64,000 nucleotides of DNA from assembly GCA_030323885.1 (NCBI GenBank), contig CM059194.1, positions 11,828,963 to 11,892,962 of the forward strand, in the 5' to 3' direction. This document shows positions 54,299 through 62,821 of the stretch, in pieces. The notes under the pieces were generated by a model. It ran no database searches and had not been told where the DNA came from. It saw only the letters and a list, made by a program, of their open reading frames with translations. The stretch is from Branchipolynoe longqiensis (taxonomy: Eukaryota; Annelida; Polychaeta; Phyllodocida; Polynoidae). How positions within the stretch are numbered: position 1 is the stretch's first letter; each line of letters opens with the position of its first letter. Position numbers and translations under genes: made by a program.

Positions 54299-54849
54299 GG
54301 TACTTCGGGATGCTCCGGCAGTCCAACCTCCTAGCCCCAAGCCCCGAGGGGTGGGGCGGCCCCCATACCCTCACCCGCGCTGACGTACGCCCCGCGCCCG
54401 GGGGCCTTCGCCTCATCATCAGGAGCTCCAAGACCATCTCCGGCCCCTCGGGCACGGTCGCGCTCTTCGTGCTTGCCACCCCGGGTTCTGCCCTCTGCCC
54501 CGTCTCGGCCTGGGAGAGTGCCCTCGCCCAGTGCCCCGCGTCCCCGGACGCGCCGGCCTTCATCATGCCCTCCGGCCGTCCCCATGACCCGCGCTCCCTC
54601 ACTGCACTCCTGCGAGGCACCCTGCAGGCCCAAGGGGTGCCGGCCCCCGATGCCTTCACCCTCCACAGCCTACGCCGAGGTGCCGCGCAAGCCTGCCAGC
54701 ACGCCGGGGTACCCCTCGCGGACATCATGGCGCAGGGCACCTGGACCTCTGGGGCGGTGCACTCCTACGTGCCCCGCCTCGCCCCCTCGGGCGCGCCTCG
54801 AGCCCTCTCCTCCGCCTTGGTGGAGGGCTCCTCGGCGCCCCTCACATGA
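54299..54849 (+). pseudogene. Tyrosine recombinase, catalytic half only
   Basis: Begins GYFGMLRQSNLLAPS, with the first catalytic Arg in LRQSN. A beta-region follows (LRLIIRSSKTISGPSG), then CPVSAWESAL, FTLHSLRRGAAQACQ (H-x-x-R) and GTWTSGAVHSYVPRL with the Trp and nucleophile Tyr. All C-terminal catalytic residues are intact. The N-terminal DNA-binding domain is missing, although the frame is open from 54271. It stops at 54847-54849. Confidence 0.8.
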
Positions 54850-55149
54850 CTCATTATCAGACTTTGACCTTGCCCCCTAAGGGCCCTTGTAGACTTCTTA
54901 CTGCCTGGTTGCTCCTCCTGAGCCTCCTCCCTTTACCCTGTAGATATCCTCCATTTCACTTCTGCTCCTCATGAGCTCCTCTGTTTGTTGCTCTGTTTGC
55001 TGCTTGATGTACGCTCCTCATGAGCTCCCTCTGTTTGTCCTCTGACTTGTGCTCCTCACGAGCCCTCCCTGTATGATGTCCTTTCCCGAGGCGTCCCAAT
55101 AAACGCCTCTGTTTCCACCTCCGCCTTGCTTTCTTCATTTTCGCGCATC

Positions 55150-55768
55150 AACGGCTGATGGATGAAGGCAAATGATTCCGAACATGCAATACTTGAAAAT
55201 TCCTTATTTTGTGGGGTTTATCTCCCGCTGACACTATGGTGCCAGTCTCTCACACTACTGTCTACTCTATGGAGATTAGCACGAGGGGGCACGCTTGCAC
55301 ATCCTGGTTGACTGTGAAGCATGTTCGTGTTGAGATAACTCTACAGAGTCATACTTATACCTATATTTATACTCACACATATACTTATACTTACTCGCTA
55401 CTGTTTATATAATTAGCATAATAAATAGCCTGATAACAGATTCGGCCTGGCTATATATGACCTGTCATAATTATAGTGGTCATGGGGTGAGGACTGACTA
55501 TACCAATACTGAGTCCAAAATTATCAGGTCTGTTTTTCAAAAGCATTTATTGATGGTGAGTGAGGAAGGTCCGGTTGGCTTAGTGTTAGTACCATGTTAA
55601 TGGCTCGACTATTACTACCCCAGGGCCTGTCCTTATATGACGTATATGTTGCTGTGAGGTAAAACAACAACAAACAAACTACCTCAGGTATATATATATA
55701 TATACTGTGCCATCAGACATGCTACCAAAGCAGATCATCTACTCTCAACTGCCTCCGGTTCAAGGATA
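55150..55768. other. Unclassified DNA before the gap
   Basis: A tRNA/SINE-like phrase ggtccggttggcttagtgtt at 55569-55588 and a (ta)n tract at 55690-55704. No gene. Confidence 0.35.
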
Positions 55769-56262
55769 NNNNNNNNNNNNNNNNNNNNNNNNNNNNNNNN
55801 NNNNNNNNNNNNNNNNNNNNNNNNNNNNNNNNNNNNNNNNNNNNNNNNNNNNNNNNNNNNNNNNNNNNNNNNNNNNNNNNNNNNNNNNNNNNNNNNNNNN
55901 NNNNNNNNNNNNNNNNNNNNNNNNNNNNNNNNNNNNNNNNNNNNNNNNNNNNNNNNNNNNNNNNNNNNNNNNNNNNNNNNNNNNNNNNNNNNNNNNNNNN
56001 NNNNNNNNNNNNNNNNNNNNNNNNNNNNNNNNNNNNNNNNNNNNNNNNNNNNNNNNNNNNNNNNNNNNNNNNNNNNNNNNNNNNNNNNNNNNNNNNNNNN
56101 NNNNNNNNNNNNNNNNNNNNNNNNNNNNNNNNNNNNNNNNNNNNNNNNNNNNNNNNNNNNNNNNNNNNNNNNNNNNNNNNNNNNNNNNNNNNNNNNNNNN
56201 NNNNNNNNNNNNNNNNNNNNNNNNNNNNNNNNNNNNNNNNNNNNNNNNNNNNNNNNNNNNNN
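55769..56262. other. Assembly gap (N)
   Basis: 494 N. It ends inside the LTR that starts before 56263. Confidence 0.99.
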
Positions 56263-56585
56263 ACGGCCCTCCGACTTACCCTTTCTCTCACGAAAGAACA
56301 CCAAGATTCAATTCAGTGTACGCTTCACCTGGTTTATTGAACCCTCTGCTCTCCGCGGCGTCAGTAGTTGTCTGACCCGCCCCCTGACTCGCCAGATCCC
56401 ACATCGACTCTATAGGTGTGTGTGGGGGGGGTGGGTCAACCACACGCAGTAGAGGTCAGCCCAGTTGGGGTCTGACCGGTGGTGACCCGTGCCGCCACCT
56501 AGCGCAGTGTAGTGGAACTGCGCGGGTGGCGTCGTAGTCTCCGCTGCTACCGCGTGATAGTAGAGCTCATGTTCAGACTACTACA
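56263..56585 (-). repeat. 3' LTR, partial
   Basis: 323 bp visible. Ends at ...cagactactaca. The outermost ~10 bp is in the gap, so the target duplication cannot be checked. Confidence 0.85.
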
Positions 56586-57449
56586 CTGCCCCCCCTAGAG
56601 TCTCACCGGTTGCAGAATGCAAACCGATGAGAATCGAGAAATGATAGAAGTCAACATGAGAACTAACTCGAAAGGGAGAGAAGCCTTACAAAGCTAGGTA
56701 TGTATCCTTTTGCGCAATTCCTAGACCTGCCTGCAGCGAAATAGCGATATGAATCTAGCTAGCTGCAAGGCAAACATGTTATCAGTCTAGGTGAAGAAAG
56801 AGTCTTTAAATGAGTCGCACAAAGACGACCTCTCCCAGCCTCTATGTAGTTGCTGTATAGAATGTCTTTTGCTGGGAGAGAATTCATACCCCACAAGTGG
56901 AACCCCCTCGACAGAAGGAAGCAAGGAACTACTCAGTCCGCCCCCCGCCGCCCCCCATCTCAGAAGAACCGTTAGCGGGGCGCTCCCCCTTCTACGCGGA
57001 GCGGCTCCTCTTGGAGCTTCCTCAGCCCGTCCTCCTTGTGCCCGCGTCGCCTGGCCAGTAGATCACAGACGGTATTACACCGCGGACACGTCACGCCGCC
57101 GCACCCAGGACCCGTCACGCTCGGTGACCCGCTCCGGTGCAGAATGCATGAAAGTAGAAGGGCGGTGTTACTTATAACAATTGAGAAAGTCTCCGCAGAT
57201 ACAACGTTCAGGAATGCAATACATTTTATAAGAAGCAATGGGCGCCAGCAAGAACCCGGCCTCCTACAAAGAAAATTACACCCCATGTGCATCCTCCCCT
57301 GTTATAACAGGAGCCGACGCACACGCTGTCAATCATGTTCTGCTAGAAGCGCTTACTATAATAGTAATTTTAAAATAAAGAATGCAGCATAAAATAAGAG
57401 CCAGGGCGACACTGCATAGGAAAATCTTTTAGTGTAAAATGGACAGTGT
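56586..57449 (-). other. Internal non-coding region of the LTR element
   Basis: Between the Gag-like stop and the 3' LTR. A minus-strand 106-codon ORF (57292-56972) has PGCGGVTCPRCNTVC, a C-x4-C-x2-C-x4-C spacing that could be a zinc-binding remnant, but nothing else supports it. Confidence 0.4.
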
Positions 57450-58733
57450 CTACCCACCAACTCCCACATTACTCTCTCCAAGCTCCAAACCGCGTTGAAA
57501 CGCCAGTTTCTCAGCCTGAAAAGCTGCGCGCTCACTTACAAGAACCCCCAGAGCAGAATTAATGCTACACCTCTCGGCAGCTAGCAACCGTTCACATCTC
57601 TGATTCTCATCCTGTAAGTGATTATTAAGCGCCTCCCGCATAGACAAGTCCTCCGTCTGTTTAGTGAAAGCAGCTTGCTGCTCACCCACTAACAGTCGAT
57701 TCGACCTCGCCTCTTCTGCGGAAACACGACGCGCCGCGCTTAGCTCTGCTAATTCGCGCGCGAAGGCGGCAGCATTGGAGACTCTCATCTCATCCAACGA
57801 ACGCCTCTCCTCCGCCATCCGGTCATACTGGACCCGCTTCCAAGCTCGCAGTCGGCGGATCCGCATCCCCTCTTGACGCTCCACCTCCGACTGCGACCCA
57901 GAAAACGTACGACTCATAACCAAATCATGCTCCAACGCGAACGTCAACGAGTCATCGGCTACGAACCCTGTCTCCAAAGCCGGGGAACTCTCCCTATCAT
58001 CGGGAACTCGGGGACCTGCACGCCCAGCTCCCGTCCCCACAGAACGGACAGCTGAACTCCCCCACGGCGAATACTCCAGTGGTATGCCTCCCACAGAACC
58101 CCCGCGCCCAGCCAGACCTAAGCCCTCACGACACGCGATTGAACTGCTACCCTCACGTACACCCGACCCCGAATCACTACTGATCGACAGAGACTGCATA
58201 TCATCAAGAGCGAAGCCCACCTTCATCGCACTCCCCGTAATGCCCTCCCCAGTCTTCCTATCAACTGAGAGAACATCTTGCACTGCTATTGATGGCGCGA
58301 CATGTTTCAACGCCGCGCCACCACTATCAGAACGAGCGCCCAACCGCGCGTCACGCCCACCACCCTGTATCGCCCCCGCTGTAAACAACGGCGCAATACC
58401 GGGTGGCGGACTGCCACTCAGTCGGGCTAACTGCAACCAATAGTCATCAGCACCTTCAGCATGTCTAGGCGACACCACCGGCACAAGTGGCGGAGTGGCT
58501 ACGCCCCCCCCACTCACTGACACACGGCGGCGGTCCCCCACAACGCCGGCACCTGTATTAGGAATGAACGTACAAACATCAACATCCCTATCAGGTGAAC
58601 TGCGAGCGTGGTGCGGTGTACTCACCGCAGAAGCGTCCACGCCCACCGGCGACCCAACTGCGCCGGGGCTCCCGGCACCATCACTTTGGTACTGGCGCCC
58701 ACTACGCAGTTGACCGGCCATCGCTCCCTCCAT
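57450..58733 (-). CDS. Gag-like protein with C-terminal coiled coil
   Basis: 427 codons from ATG at 58733 (MEGAMAGQLRSGRQ). The first 260 residues are Gly/Ser/Pro-rich, low-complexity. From about 265 to the end the protein is a long charged helix (RLRAWKRVQYDRMAEERRSL, ARELAELSAARRVSAEEARS, EALNNHLQDENQRCERLLAA), a strong coiled-coil candidate. No Cys/His knuckle or capsid signature is seen. Placed directly after the primer-binding site, so a structural role is inferred by position. I do not recognise the family. Confidence 0.6.
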   Translation of the reverse strand: MEGAMAGQLRSGRQYQSDGAGSPGAVGSPVGVDASAVSTPHHARSSPDRDVDVCTFIPNTGAGVVGDRRRVSVSGGGVATPPLVPVVSPRHAEGADDYWLQLARLSGSPPPGIAPLFTAGAIQGGGRDARLGARSDSGGAALKHVAPSIAVQDVLSVDRKTGEGITGSAMKVGFALDDMQSLSISSDSGSGVREGSSSIACREGLGLAGRGGSVGGIPLEYSPWGSSAVRSVGTGAGRAGPRVPDDRESSPALETGFVADDSLTFALEHDLVMSRTFSGSQSEVERQEGMRIRRLRAWKRVQYDRMAEERRSLDEMRVSNAAAFARELAELSAARRVSAEEARSNRLLVGEQQAAFTKQTEDLSMREALNNHLQDENQRCERLLAAERCSINSALGVLVSERAAFQAEKLAFQRGLELGESNVGVGG

Positions 58734-58829
58734 AACTACAAATTACGAAGAGAACCTACCTGCGGAGTCCATGGCCCAGGTCCAATACTCACCCCCTTAC
58801 GCAGAAGGCAAGCTGGCTCACGGCACCAA

Positions 58830-59162
58830 TGTAATGGCCCACGGCCCTCCGACTCACCCTTTCTCTCACGAAAGAACACCAAGATTCAATTCAGTGTACG
58901 CTTCACCTGGTTTATTGAAACCTCTGCTCTCCGCGGTGTCAGTAGTTGTCTGACCCGCCCCCTGACTCGCCAGATCCCACATCGACTCTATAGGTGTGTG
59001 TGGGGGGGTGGGTCAACCACACGCAGTAGAGGTCAGCCCAGTTGGGGTCTGACCGGTGGTGACCCGTGCCGCCACCTAGCGCAGTGTAGTGGAACTGCGC
59101 GGGTGGCGTCGTAGTCTCCGCTGCTACCGCGTGATAGTAGAGCTCATGTTCAGACTACTACA
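58830..59162 (-). repeat. 5' LTR
   Basis: 333 bp, TGTAG...TTACA. Contains ccacccccccacacacacct and a caataaacc signal (minus strand) near the R/U5 side. Almost identical to the 3' LTR. Confidence 0.85.
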
Positions 59163-59417
59163 ATACCATCAAGAGAAACCTGAAGTTGAGAGACATTAAG
59201 ACTGACTCATGGACATCACTCTCACAGCAGAGAACTAAATGGAGAGCGGCAGTCAAGTAATGAAAGCAGTCTTTGTCGCACCATGACCGACAGCATGATG
59301 ATGATGATGATATACTGTGTAACATAGACAATAAAACCACAAGAAGGTCACCAGTTAAGAGCACAAAAGGTTGAACAATGTCGATTGTCCACAACACATG
59401 TGTTCCCACCTAGTTTG
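59163..59417. other. Short unclassified interval
   Basis: Contains a (gat)n tract at 59295-59311. Nothing else. Confidence 0.3.
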
Positions 59418-59712
59418 TTGGTTGTTCGAGTTTTACGTCCTGGCAACCTCTAAGGTCATATCAGTATGGGCACCGACTTGTGAAAGTGCGCAGTCATGAC
59501 GACTTCCTAGTGCTGCCCCACTTGGAGACCAGGCCGCCATGACCTGGTATCCCAATCAGTCACATTATCCTGACACTGAGCCAAACAGTCATTGTACTAT
59601 CCCAATAATGCCGAGCGTCTGGCTAGGAAGCGACAAGTATTAATTATTAAGTCATTGGTTTGACTCGAGCAGGGTTCTAACCTGTGGGTTTGAATCCCAC
59701 GATCTACCAATT
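59418..59712 (-). mobile_element. SINE, family V copy
   Basis: Landmarks acgtcctggcaacctctaag, gtgctgccccacttggagac, cagtcacattatcctgacac, atgccgagcgtctggctagg, and tttgactcgagcagggttct with a tRNA-like head phrase (gggtttgaatcccacgatc). Similar length and order to 46889-47240. Confidence 0.75.
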
Positions 59713-59900
59713 GTCAGTATGTACTGCAGCTGAGGCCAACACGCCAGATCACAGGTGCAGGAGGTTGGGATGGTCCCCTTCCCAGACATCTTCTTTGCTA
59801 CAGAATTTATACCGTAAACTATACATTACACCTGTATCTATATGCCTTCTGATGCCCAGATTTGGTAGTGTTATTGTCATATATCTCTAGTAGTCTGCAC

Positions 59901-60218
59901 TGACCTCTTAGGCAAGGAGCCGCATAGACATCGAGGTATGGATAAGGTTGTGACATCACGGAGCCTAGGTGATGTAATGGTTAGCACACTGGCCCGGAAT
60001 GCAAGAGAGGTGTGTTCGATTCTTGCTCTAGGCGCAATATTTCCTATTTTCATCAACACCCCCTCCATGAAACTGGTTTCCGTGACCAGTACGTGCTATA
60101 TGTTTGTTGAACTTACCCTGTGAACGTACATGTAAGTAAGTGCATTGCCTGTAGGTATATAATTGTAAGCTTTAAATGGCCATTTAAAAGACTTATAATT
60201 CCAGGGGGGCGAATGTAA
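59901..60218 (+). mobile_element. SINE-like element with Gln-tRNA-like head and 10-bp duplication
   Basis: The direct repeat tagtctgcac lies at 59891-59900 and 60219-60228. Inside, gagcctaggtgatgtaatgg, ttagcacactggc and tgtgttcgattcttgctcta (59961-60030) resemble a Gln/Glu tRNA with A- and B-boxes. The head starts about 60 bp inside the element, which is unusual for a SINE, so the duplication may belong to a different event. Confidence 0.5.
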
Positions 60219-60228
60219 TAGTCTGCAC

Positions 60229-61209
60229 CGTCCTGATATCTTGACTTACTAACACAAAAACACCCCAACTAACACCCAAATCGAACTGTGTATAATAAAA
60301 CATAATTAATAAAGAGTATCTGATCATATTGAACTAAGACTAAGTAACTAACGGTATTAGTATTTAATGAATTGGAAATCCAAAGCCAACAACAAAAACC
60401 TTGCATGTAAATGTCAAATGATTTGATTTACCTCATACTCATTACTTATTTTGAACACTTTAATTTCAGAATGTACTTCACAGTTAAATTTATTAAATAA
60501 ACCAGGTAAGGATATACATGTAACACTTACGGTCGAACGACCAGTGCTATATGGCACTGACAAAAGAGATATGTTATAGGAATCAAATTAATTTACCCAA
60601 AATATTAATAAATAAAAGTTACTTCAAACTAAAGTGCAGATACATTATAACAATCAACCTAATATATTCATCTCAGAACATGACAGAAACTCAAAACTAT
60701 CGGACTGTGCAACTTTAATGATAACCTTTTCTAAGCCACAACAAAAACCCGACCAAGAAATAAATAAATAAATAAATAAAAGAACTGCACCTATTAAATG
60801 GCACGATTCATTGAGCAAGACACACAAAAAGAATTGTGAGATTTATAGCATTTGTGTGTCTGTCTTAGATGGGAAAAGAAACCCAATTGTATAACGCCTA
60901 TTTTAAAAATAAGACCACATGTTGTCACACCAGATTCCTCACGTAGCCATACAGCTCATGAAAAACTGTACACTTCTAAGTTCATGCTGACTACCTCTCA
61001 CTTTCTTGCATGGCGGCACAGAACGGGGTATTAGATCTCGAACTCCGATTGTCAATAGTAATCTTTCCTTGGCCATTACCACGAATATATCATGGTTATC
61101 CGCACAGTATTTATTAATGCAATGCACTTTGTGGGTTTTTTCTGGAATGTGAATATTTTCCTAGGATATAGTGAATTTCCATTTAAAGAATACCTTTTTA
61201 AAAACAAAA
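60229..61209. other. AT-rich interval, no gene seen
   Basis: An (aaat)n tract at 60758-60780. Short ORFs lack motifs. Confidence 0.3.
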
Positions 61210-61358
61210 ATCAGGGGAATGTATCGCTAAGCTCTGATTTGGAGGGAACAGGCGTTCATATTACATATATTAAAAGAAAACCACCAACAAAAAACAGCAG
61301 GTGGTTGACAGAGAAGCTGAAGGATAAGGCCAAATACAAAACTATTAAAAATTGTTGA
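61210..61358 (+). pseudogene. Possible LINE linker fragment before RT
   Basis: The plus frame reads ITYIKRKPPTKNSRWLTEKL then KDKAKYKTIKNC and stops. A Lys-rich (P)-W-(L/I)-T-x-x-L motif occurs between endonuclease and RT in CR1/L2-type LINEs. It may be the upstream part of the LINE at 62822-64000, with 61359-62800 inserted between. Confidence 0.35.
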
Positions 61359-61426
61359 TTGGCCCCGCCCGTGCCTGGAAAATCGCCCGCCCTTAATTTT
61401 TAATATTATTTAACTGTTAAAAATAC
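61359..61426 (-). repeat. SINE-like repeat, left part
   Basis: aaatcgcccgcccttaattt and taactgttaaaaatac align with 48508-48555. The right part continues at 62609. Confidence 0.55.
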
Positions 61427-61484
61427 TGTAGTAGTCTGTACATGAGCTCTACTACCACGCGGTAGCAGCGGAGACTCGCCGTAC

Positions 61485-62320
61485 CAGAGAGCGTGTATAT
61501 AAACAGATGAGAGGGACAACTCCCATACTAGAGCATGTAACATTTGCCGACTGTGGCGCTCCAAGTGGTGGTTGTTGAACAGCTTAAGCATATGGGCAAA
61601 CCTCAAGGCATTTTCAATGGCAGTGAGCAATCTTCATCCAGAAAAAGTGAAATATCTCTAAAACTACACCACCTAGAAACAAACTGATTGGAATACACAT
61701 AGAAAACATGTTTATCAACAAGATTATATTAAATTGATATGGTTAGGGTTCTGGATTTCTATTAATTTGGAATAAAACTGACGTTTTTCACTACGCGTAC
61801 GGCAAACTCAAGGCATTGTCAATGGTCGTGTGCAATCTTCCTACAGAAAAAGTGAAATATCTCTAAAACTACACCACCTAGAAACAAACTGATTGGAATA
61901 CACATAGAAAACATGTTTACCAACAAGATTATATTAAATTGATATGGTTAGGGTTCTGGATTTCTATTAATTTGGAATAAAACTGACGTTTTTCACTACG
62001 CGTACGGCAAACTCAAGGCATTGTCAATGGTCGTGTGCAATCTTCCTCCAGAAAAAGTGAAATATCTCTAAAACTACACCAAATAGAAACAAGCCGCTTA
62101 GTACACATATAGAAAACATGTTTACCAAAAGGATTATATTAAATCGATAAGGTTAGGCTTCTGCATTTCTATTAATTTTGAATAAAAACAAATGTTTTGC
62201 ACTACACGTATGGCAAACTCAAAGCTTGTTCAACACTAACCGCCAGGAACGCCACTATAGCCTGTGTTACCGATTTTCGCAGGAGTTGTCTCTCTCATCT
62301 GTTTATATACACGCTCTCTG
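61485..62320. mobile_element. 836-bp MITE with 39-bp inverted ends and internal tandem repeats
   Basis: Ends cagagagcgtgtatataaac... and its complement (62282-62320) pair over 39 bp with one mismatch. The 7-mer gccgtac flanks both sides (61478-61484, 62321-62327). CAGAG ends recall hAT elements, though a 7-bp rather than 8-bp duplication is seen. The outer arms extend as a looser inverted repeat to gttgaacagctt / aagcttgttcaac. The centre is three ~205-bp tandem units. Confidence 0.75.
61603..62218 (+). repeat. ~205-bp tandem repeat inside the MITE, three units
   Basis: Units start tcaaggca at 61603, 61808 and 62013, with a fourth start at about 62219. Each holds gcaatcttcctccagaaaaa, aaatatctctaaaactacac, cacatagaaaacatgtttac, gatatggttagggttctgg and acgtttttcactacgcgtac. 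Units 1 and 2 are nearly identical; unit 3 is more diverged. Confidence 0.85.
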
Positions 62321-62608
62321 GCCGTACACCAGCGCAGTACCATTACGCTGCGCCAGGTGGCGGCACGGGTAGCCACCGGGCAGACCCTGACTGGGCTGCC
62401 CTCTACTACGGGTAGCTGACCCACCCCCCCACACACACCTATAGAGTCGATGTGGGATCTGGCGAGTCAGGGGGCGGGTCAGACAACTACTGACGCTGCG
62501 GAGAGCAGATGGTTCAATAAACCAAGTTGAAGCGTACTCTAATTGAATCTTGGTGTTCTTCTGTGAGTGACCGTGTGAGTGAGAGTCGGAGGGCCGTGGG
62601 CCATTACA

Positions 62609-62748
62609 ATACGTAAGGCTAGCAACAAATTCAACGTTCCTACCAATTTCTAAGTCATTGGTTTGACTCGACCAGGGTTCGAACCCAGGAGTTCGAATCC
62701 CACGACCTACCATAACAGGAGGCGGACGACTCGGCCATCGCATCTGGT
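62609..62748 (-). repeat. SINE tRNA-like head and right part of split repeat
   Basis: Continues from 61426 with gtaaggctagcaacaaattc, then ctaagtcattggtttgactc, gaccagggttcgaacccagg and, at the right end, aggcggacgactcggccatc. On the minus strand this is tggccgagtcgtccgcct (A-box) and gggttcgaaccctgg (B-box). Confidence 0.65.
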
Positions 62749-62821
62749 TATATTAGGTCTACAATAAAAATTACAAAAATATATAATAAAAACCGCCCAT
62801 CCGACCCTGATTTTTATTTCA

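Larger units (their letters stand above)
52674..55149 (+). mobile_element. YR retroelement with Gag and truncated recombinase, no RT
   Basis: Starts ggtcgtaatgctagcattgc (hairpin) and gtttgatgcg; ends ttttcgcgcatc. A TATAAGG box lies at 52847 and an aataaacgcc signal at 55099. Coding content is Gag (52979-53943, one frameshift) then the C-terminal half of a recombinase (54299-54849). RT, RNase H and the recombinase N-terminus are missing, so it is an internally deleted derivative. The 434-bp element at 23595-24028 has the same two ends. Both lie between GAATT and AA in their targets. Confidence 0.75.
56263..59162 (-). mobile_element. Young non-autonomous LTR retrotransposon with Gag-like ORF only
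   Basis: LTRs at 58830-59162 (5') and 56263-56585 (3', clipped by the gap) differ by about three substitutions and one G in a run. On the minus strand LTRs begin TGTAGTAGTCTG and end GGCCATTACA. The primer-binding site is ttggtgccgtgagccag next to the 5' LTR, and a purine tract (aggggggcag) precedes the 3' LTR. The 2.2-kb interior has a 427-codon ORF and no protease, RT or integrase motif. A related solo LTR lies at 61427-62608. Confidence 0.85.
61427..62608 (+). mobile_element. Solo LTR split by a MITE
   Basis: The LTR matches 58830-59162 in opposite orientation: 61427-61484 and 62321-62608, TGTAGTAGTCTG to GGCCATTACA. It is flanked by atac on both sides, and the uninterrupted site exists at 48540-48560, so it is a true insertion with a 4-bp duplication. 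No second LTR or interior is present. It is more diverged than the pair at 56.3-59.2 kb. Confidence 0.8.

Noticed and set aside
54141..54740. 199-codon minus-strand ORF, and others opposite the Gag/YR at 53-54.8 kb
   Set aside because: Antisense shadows of the recombinase and Pro-rich segment.
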